Assembly (NCBI GenBank): GCA_017935485.1
Contig: JAGBHO010000002.1
Location: 1-57,576 of the forward strand
Direction of reading: 5' to 3'
Source: Alphaproteobacteria bacterium
GTDB lineage: Bacteria > Pseudomonadota > Alphaproteobacteria > RF32 > CAG-239
Length of the DNA stretch: 57,576 bases
A model generated the notes under the pieces. That model saw only the letters and a list, made by a program, of their open reading frames with translations. It did no database searches and was not told where the DNA came from. Shown in pieces: positions 54,296 to 57,576 of the stretch; positions within the stretch are counted from its first letter, which is position 1, and each line of letters starts with the position of its first letter. A program made the translations under genes and the position numbers.

Positions 54296-55654
54296 ATGCG
54301 TTTGGTGTTTCCGGAAAAAGTAGAAAATGCTTTACGGTATTTGAAGTTGAAATTTTTGCCTAAAACATTGTTTTTCAGAACAATGCTTTTGATTTTTATT
54401 CCGCTGATCGTGGTTCAGGTCGTTTCTATCTTTGTTTTTTTTGACAGCAACTGGTGGCGCGTCGGCCGTCAGCTTTCGTCCAACCTGACGGCGGATATGG
54501 CTTATGTTATAAAAATGGTGGAAAACAATCCTGACGAAATTGAAAAGATTAAAGAAACGACTGCCGGATTGTTCAATATTGACCTGAAGGTTTTTGACAA
54601 AGGCGAAAAATATACCGTTATTGATAACAGCGACGACACCCGCCGCATGGCGACCAAATATTTCCGCAAGGCGCTGGATCGCCAGTTTTCCAAAGAAAAC
54701 GTCAACCTGTATATGGATCCCAAATCCAATGATATGGTGATTGTCATAAAAGGCAAAAACCGGACTTATGAATTTACTGCCAGCGAGAAAAAGATTTTCA
54801 GCTCGTCCATGTTCCTGTTTGTGCTGTGGATGGTCATTACGTCGCTGCTGTTGTTTCTGGTTGCTGTGCTGTTCCTGCGCGTGCAGGTACGCTCCATTGC
54901 CGAACTGGCTCAGGTTGCGGAAGATTTCGGTAAAGGCATAGATAATAAAACGTTCAAACCCTATGGGTCTTCCGAGGTCAGAAAAGCTGCTTTTGCCTTT
55001 ATTAAAATGAAGGAGCGTATCCAGCGCCAGATCAGTGAACGGACACAAATGCTGGCCGGCGTTTCGCATGACTTGCGCACCCCGCTGACCCGCATGAAAC
55101 TGCAGGTTGCCCTGCTGCCGGACGGCGAAGACAAAAAAGATTTTCTCTCCGATATTGAAGAGATGGAAAAAATGCTGGACGGCTATTTGTCGTTTGTCAG
55201 CGGCGAAGGCGGTGAAAAATCGACCTTTGTTGATATCAATGAGATGATTTTGAGCATCATCAACAAGTTCCGCAACAAAAAAGCGCTGATTCGCTATTCG
55301 ACCAATGATCAGGTCAGTGCAATTCAGGGACGCGAACAGGCTCTGAAGCGGGCTCTGACCAATGTCATCTCCAACGCTTTCCGCTACGGCAAAACCATTG
55401 CGGTCAAATTAGAGAGCAACGATCGCAAACTGGAGGTTTCGATTGACGATGACGGCCCCGGTATTCCGGCAGATAAAAGAGAAGACGTTTTCAAAGCCTT
55501 TTACCGTCTGGAAGGGTCTCGCAATAAAGAAACCGGCGGCGTCGGTCTCGGCCTGTCAATTGCCAAAGACGTCATTGCCTCTCACGGTGGTACAATTGAG
55601 CTGGCAGACAGCGAACTCGGCGGCTTGAAGGTTCAAATCAGTATTCCGTTGTAA
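54296..55654 (+). CDS. EnvZ-like sensor histidine kinase
   Basis: A 452-residue inner-membrane kinase, partner of the preceding OmpR-type regulator. Membrane helices lie at about residues 22-43 and 168-190 and flank a periplasmic domain of about 120 residues. A HAMP linker follows (AELAQVAEDFGKGIDN). The phosphorylated His is in AGVSHDLRTPLTRM. The ATPase boxes are complete: NVISNAFRYG (N), DDGPGIP (G1) and GGVGLGLSI (G2). The signal sensed is not known; HDLRTPLTRM is the EnvZ-type H box. Confidence 0.94.
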   Translation: MRLVFPEKVENALRYLKLKFLPKTLFFRTMLLIFIPLIVVQVVSIFVFFDSNWWRVGRQLSSNLTADMAYVIKMVENNPDEIEKIKETTAGLFNIDLKVFDKGEKYTVIDNSDDTRRMATKYFRKALDRQFSKENVNLYMDPKSNDMVIVIKGKNRTYEFTASEKKIFSSSMFLFVLWMVITSLLLFLVAVLFLRVQVRSIAELAQVAEDFGKGIDNKTFKPYGSSEVRKAAFAFIKMKERIQRQISERTQMLAGVSHDLRTPLTRMKLQVALLPDGEDKKDFLSDIEEMEKMLDGYLSFVSGEGGEKSTFVDINEMILSIINKFRNKKALIRYSTNDQVSAIQGREQALKRALTNVISNAFRYGKTIAVKLESNDRKLEVSIDDDGPGIPADKREDVFKAFYRLEGSRNKETGGVGLGLSIAKDVIASHGGTIELADSELGGLKVQISIPL

Positions 55655-55674
55655 TAAAGGATAAAGTTTGATTC

Positions 55675-56844
55675 ATGGCAGAAGCGGATAATAATATAGG
55701 CACGGAAGAATTGCCCGATATCTCGGATGATGCTTTGTCTTTGTCTGATACCGACATGGACAAGTTGGATTTATCGGATATTGGCAATGACGATATGGCA
55801 GGATTTCCGAGTTTTCTGACTGAGAAAAAAGAAGACGGGATTGACCTCGGCTTTGATGATGTCAATAACCCTGATTTGGGGCTGGATGATATTAATATCG
55901 CCGAACCGGCCGTATCCGTGCCGGAATCCCAGGACGAAGCCGATATTGAACTGGATGATACGGTTGCGGACATCAACCTTGATGATGTTGCGGCAAACAC
56001 CTCCAACCTGCCGGCCGATGACTGGAACCAAACGACTGACGACGGAACAAATCCGGATGAATTTTTGGATACGCCGCTGCCGGAAACGGAGGTGGAAGAA
56101 GCCGGAGAATGGCCGGACGCCGAAACGCCGCTGCAGGAAGCCGAAACTGAAATTGCTGAAACTTCTGAGACTGACAATCTTTCTCCGATGGTTGATGAAG
56201 AAGATATTTTGGCCGAGGAAACCGATGAAACCGGCTTAACGCCGGTGGCGGAAGAATATTCGGCGGTTACGGAACAGGAAATTGCGGCAGAACCGGAAGA
56301 AGAAACGATTCTGGAAGCTCAGGAAGATATTGAACCGGTAGTTGAAGAAAGCTATAAAGATGAAAAAATCGCCGCCGAACTCGGTGATAATGAACTTTCC
56401 GAACAAGAGAATACAGCACCGCAAGCCATGACCGAGCCTTGGGCTGAACCTAACCCCGCTGCGGAAACAGTCTATCCCGAACATCCCGTCATTTCAGAAA
56501 AAGAATTAAACCGTTTTCTCAAGTGGTATTCCGGCAGTCTCAGCGATGAGTATGTTGAATTTTCCACCGAATATGAAAGCGGAGAAATTGAGGGAACGGA
56601 GGATTGTAAAGCCCTGAATGTCAAAGTCGGCAATTCTTATTATGGCTGGAATGTCAAATTTGACAACGGAATAAACATGAGCCTGAGAGATGTCAGAGAC
56701 TACCAGTTATATTACGGCAGACTTCCGGCATCCGGCGGAGTAATCAGTTTTGGCGATTTAACGCTGACATTCAAAAATATTGAACGTATTGTCAGCAGCC
56801 AAACGCCGGAATATTATAGTTATGGTGTTGTTGCGTACGAATAA
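55675..56844 (+). CDS. Very acidic protein with a C-terminal globular domain
   Basis: A 389-residue protein of unknown family. Residues 1-270 are low-complexity and rich in Asp, Glu, Leu and Pro, with repeats such as LDDINIAEP, DINLDDVA and TDETGLTPV, and look disordered. Residues about 278-389 form a compact, probably folded domain (LNRFLKWYSGSLSDEYVEF, YYGWNVKFDNGINMSLRDVR). It starts 20 bases after the kinase, so it may be in that operon, and ends at a strong bidirectional terminator. Confidence 0.65.
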   Translation: MAEADNNIGTEELPDISDDALSLSDTDMDKLDLSDIGNDDMAGFPSFLTEKKEDGIDLGFDDVNNPDLGLDDINIAEPAVSVPESQDEADIELDDTVADINLDDVAANTSNLPADDWNQTTDDGTNPDEFLDTPLPETEVEEAGEWPDAETPLQEAETEIAETSETDNLSPMVDEEDILAEETDETGLTPVAEEYSAVTEQEIAAEPEEETILEAQEDIEPVVEESYKDEKIAAELGDNELSEQENTAPQAMTEPWAEPNPAAETVYPEHPVISEKELNRFLKWYSGSLSDEYVEFSTEYESGEIEGTEDCKALNVKVGNSYYGWNVKFDNGINMSLRDVRDYQLYYGRLPASGGVISFGDLTLTFKNIERIVSSQTPEYYSYGVVAYE

Positions 56845-56882
56845 GATAAAAATCCCCGACCGCAAAGTCGGGGATTTTTATC
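56845..56882. terminator. Bidirectional terminator
   Basis: A perfect 16-bp stem (GATAAAAATCCCCGAC with its complement) around a 6-base loop, between two converging genes. Confidence 0.92.
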
Positions 56883-56905
56883 AGACAGTTTATTTTTGTG
56901 TAAAA

Positions 56906-57576
56906 TTACCCGCAGAAATACATTGAATATCCATCATAAGCGCCTCCGCAATAAACATTAGTTACAAAGCGACAGCCTCGGGCAGCAGAAGTACATGGTG
57001 CAGCGTAAGTATTACAAATCGGGTGTGACATATTGTCACAGCAGAATACATAACCGGTGTAGCAATAGTAATTCTCGCAGTTGCCGCCCAGATTGCTGCC
57101 ATCTCCGGTATACATAACAGGGCAGGTGCTGTCACCTGAACTTCCGCTGTCAGAAGAGGAGCACCCTGAACCGCCGCAACGTTCATCACATGAATCCCAA
57201 GTACCGTCTTTGCAACAGTCACCATGGCATGTTCCATGATAAGAACACCAGTTAGAAGAAGATGAGTTACAGCAGGAAGAACATTTTGTGCAGGTACCGC
57301 CGCAACCGTCAGAAACGGTATAAGTGCCGCAAGAACATCCGGAATCACTGGAACAGCTCGGCGTACAGCAGGATTGATAAGGATAATAACAGGTTTTGGT
57401 ATTACATCCGTTACGGGTCGAACCGCCGCAACCTCCGGGGTTGGAAGTCGAAGTTCCGGACGGGCAATCCATGTTGCAGGTGTAATAACAGGCATACTCG
57501 CAGCCATCTGTGCCGTTTGTACCGTAAGATGAAGAAGACAGCGAAGTATTCGACGGACATCCGGACGGCGTACAGC
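56906..57576 (-). CDS. Cys-rich repetitive protein, 5' end beyond the window
   Basis: Partial. The frame is open to the right window edge; the first ATG seen (57472) is internal, since codons upstream (YACYYTCN) continue the same Cys-rich composition. Over 220 visible residues it is about one sixth Cys, with Gly, Ser and Thr (SDSGCSCGTYTVSDGCGG, CTKCSSCCNSSSSNWCS). It ends in CGGAYDGYSMYFCG. This composition suggests an exported, disulfide-rich surface protein. No family can be named from the fragment. A shared terminator lies downstream. Confidence 0.7.
   Translation of the reverse strand, partial: CTPSGCPSNTSLSSSSYGTNGTDGCEYACYYTCNMDCPSGTSTSNPGGCGGSTRNGCNTKTCYYPYQSCCTPSCSSDSGCSCGTYTVSDGCGGTCTKCSSCCNSSSSNWCSYHGTCHGDCCKDGTWDSCDERCGGSGCSSSDSGSSGDSTCPVMYTGDGSNLGGNCENYYCYTGYVFCCDNMSHPICNTYAAPCTSAARGCRFVTNVYCGGAYDGYSMYFCG

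Overview
The window looks like the chromosome of an uncultured, anaerobic or fermentative Alphaproteobacterium, probably gut-associated. Three things suggest this. The nuoL-nuoM-nuoN-birA-rnj order (42.3-49.2 kb) is the alphaproteobacterial tail of the complex I operon. The two-component, uvrC and pgsA genes fit the same group. A bifunctional AdhE and the [FeFe]-hydrogenase maturase HydE point to fermentation. No rRNA is present, so the taxonomy is inference. Most genes are ordinary, moderately GC-rich housekeeping genes. The stretch from about 21 to 31 kb is much more AT-rich and has the make-up of a defence or toxin-antitoxin island.

Layout. 0.4-4.5 kb (minus): adhE and murE. 4.6-11.9 kb: a DUF1847 protein, a Cys-rich membrane protein, an MFS transporter, an ABC-F ATPase, a half-size EamA transporter, an unrecognised protein, an APC permease and queH. 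11.9-15.3 kb (minus): a J-domain membrane protein, an internally repeated protein and two small proteins. 15.4-19.3 kb: hydE, small unknown proteins and a split chromate transporter. 19.6 kb: a MATE exporter behind a possible attenuator. 21.0-30.3 kb, the island: gene remnants, a retron-like locus (structured RNA, XRE regulator, reverse transcriptase broken by a -1 shift), a KAP NTPase interrupted by a stop codon, an AAA/DUF4143 ATPase, hipBA and a Fic protein. 30.4-41.5 kb: a type I secretion ABC transporter and adaptor (minus) beside a divergent, very large RTX protein (plus), which is the likely cargo. 41.6 kb: tRNA-Lys. 42.3-49.2 kb: nuoLMN, birA, rnj. 49.6-57.6 kb: dCMP deaminase, a NarL-type regulator, uvrC, pgsA, an OmpR/EnvZ-like pair, an acidic protein and a Cys-rich protein cut by the window edge.

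The most notable observations are these. (1) A retron-type locus carries an unusually long structured leader RNA and a reverse transcriptase whose two frames meet exactly on a T TTT TTC slippery heptamer. (2) Two homologous promoter/hairpin/short-ORF elements lie at 21.04 and 35.03 kb, one on each side of the island. Their strong promoters, their spacing to the nucleotide and their Shine-Dalgarno-masking inverted repeats all match. They could be an undescribed sRNA, leader-peptide or type I toxin family. (3) The NuoL, NuoM and NuoN homologues have lost most of the charged residues that carry protons in canonical complex I.
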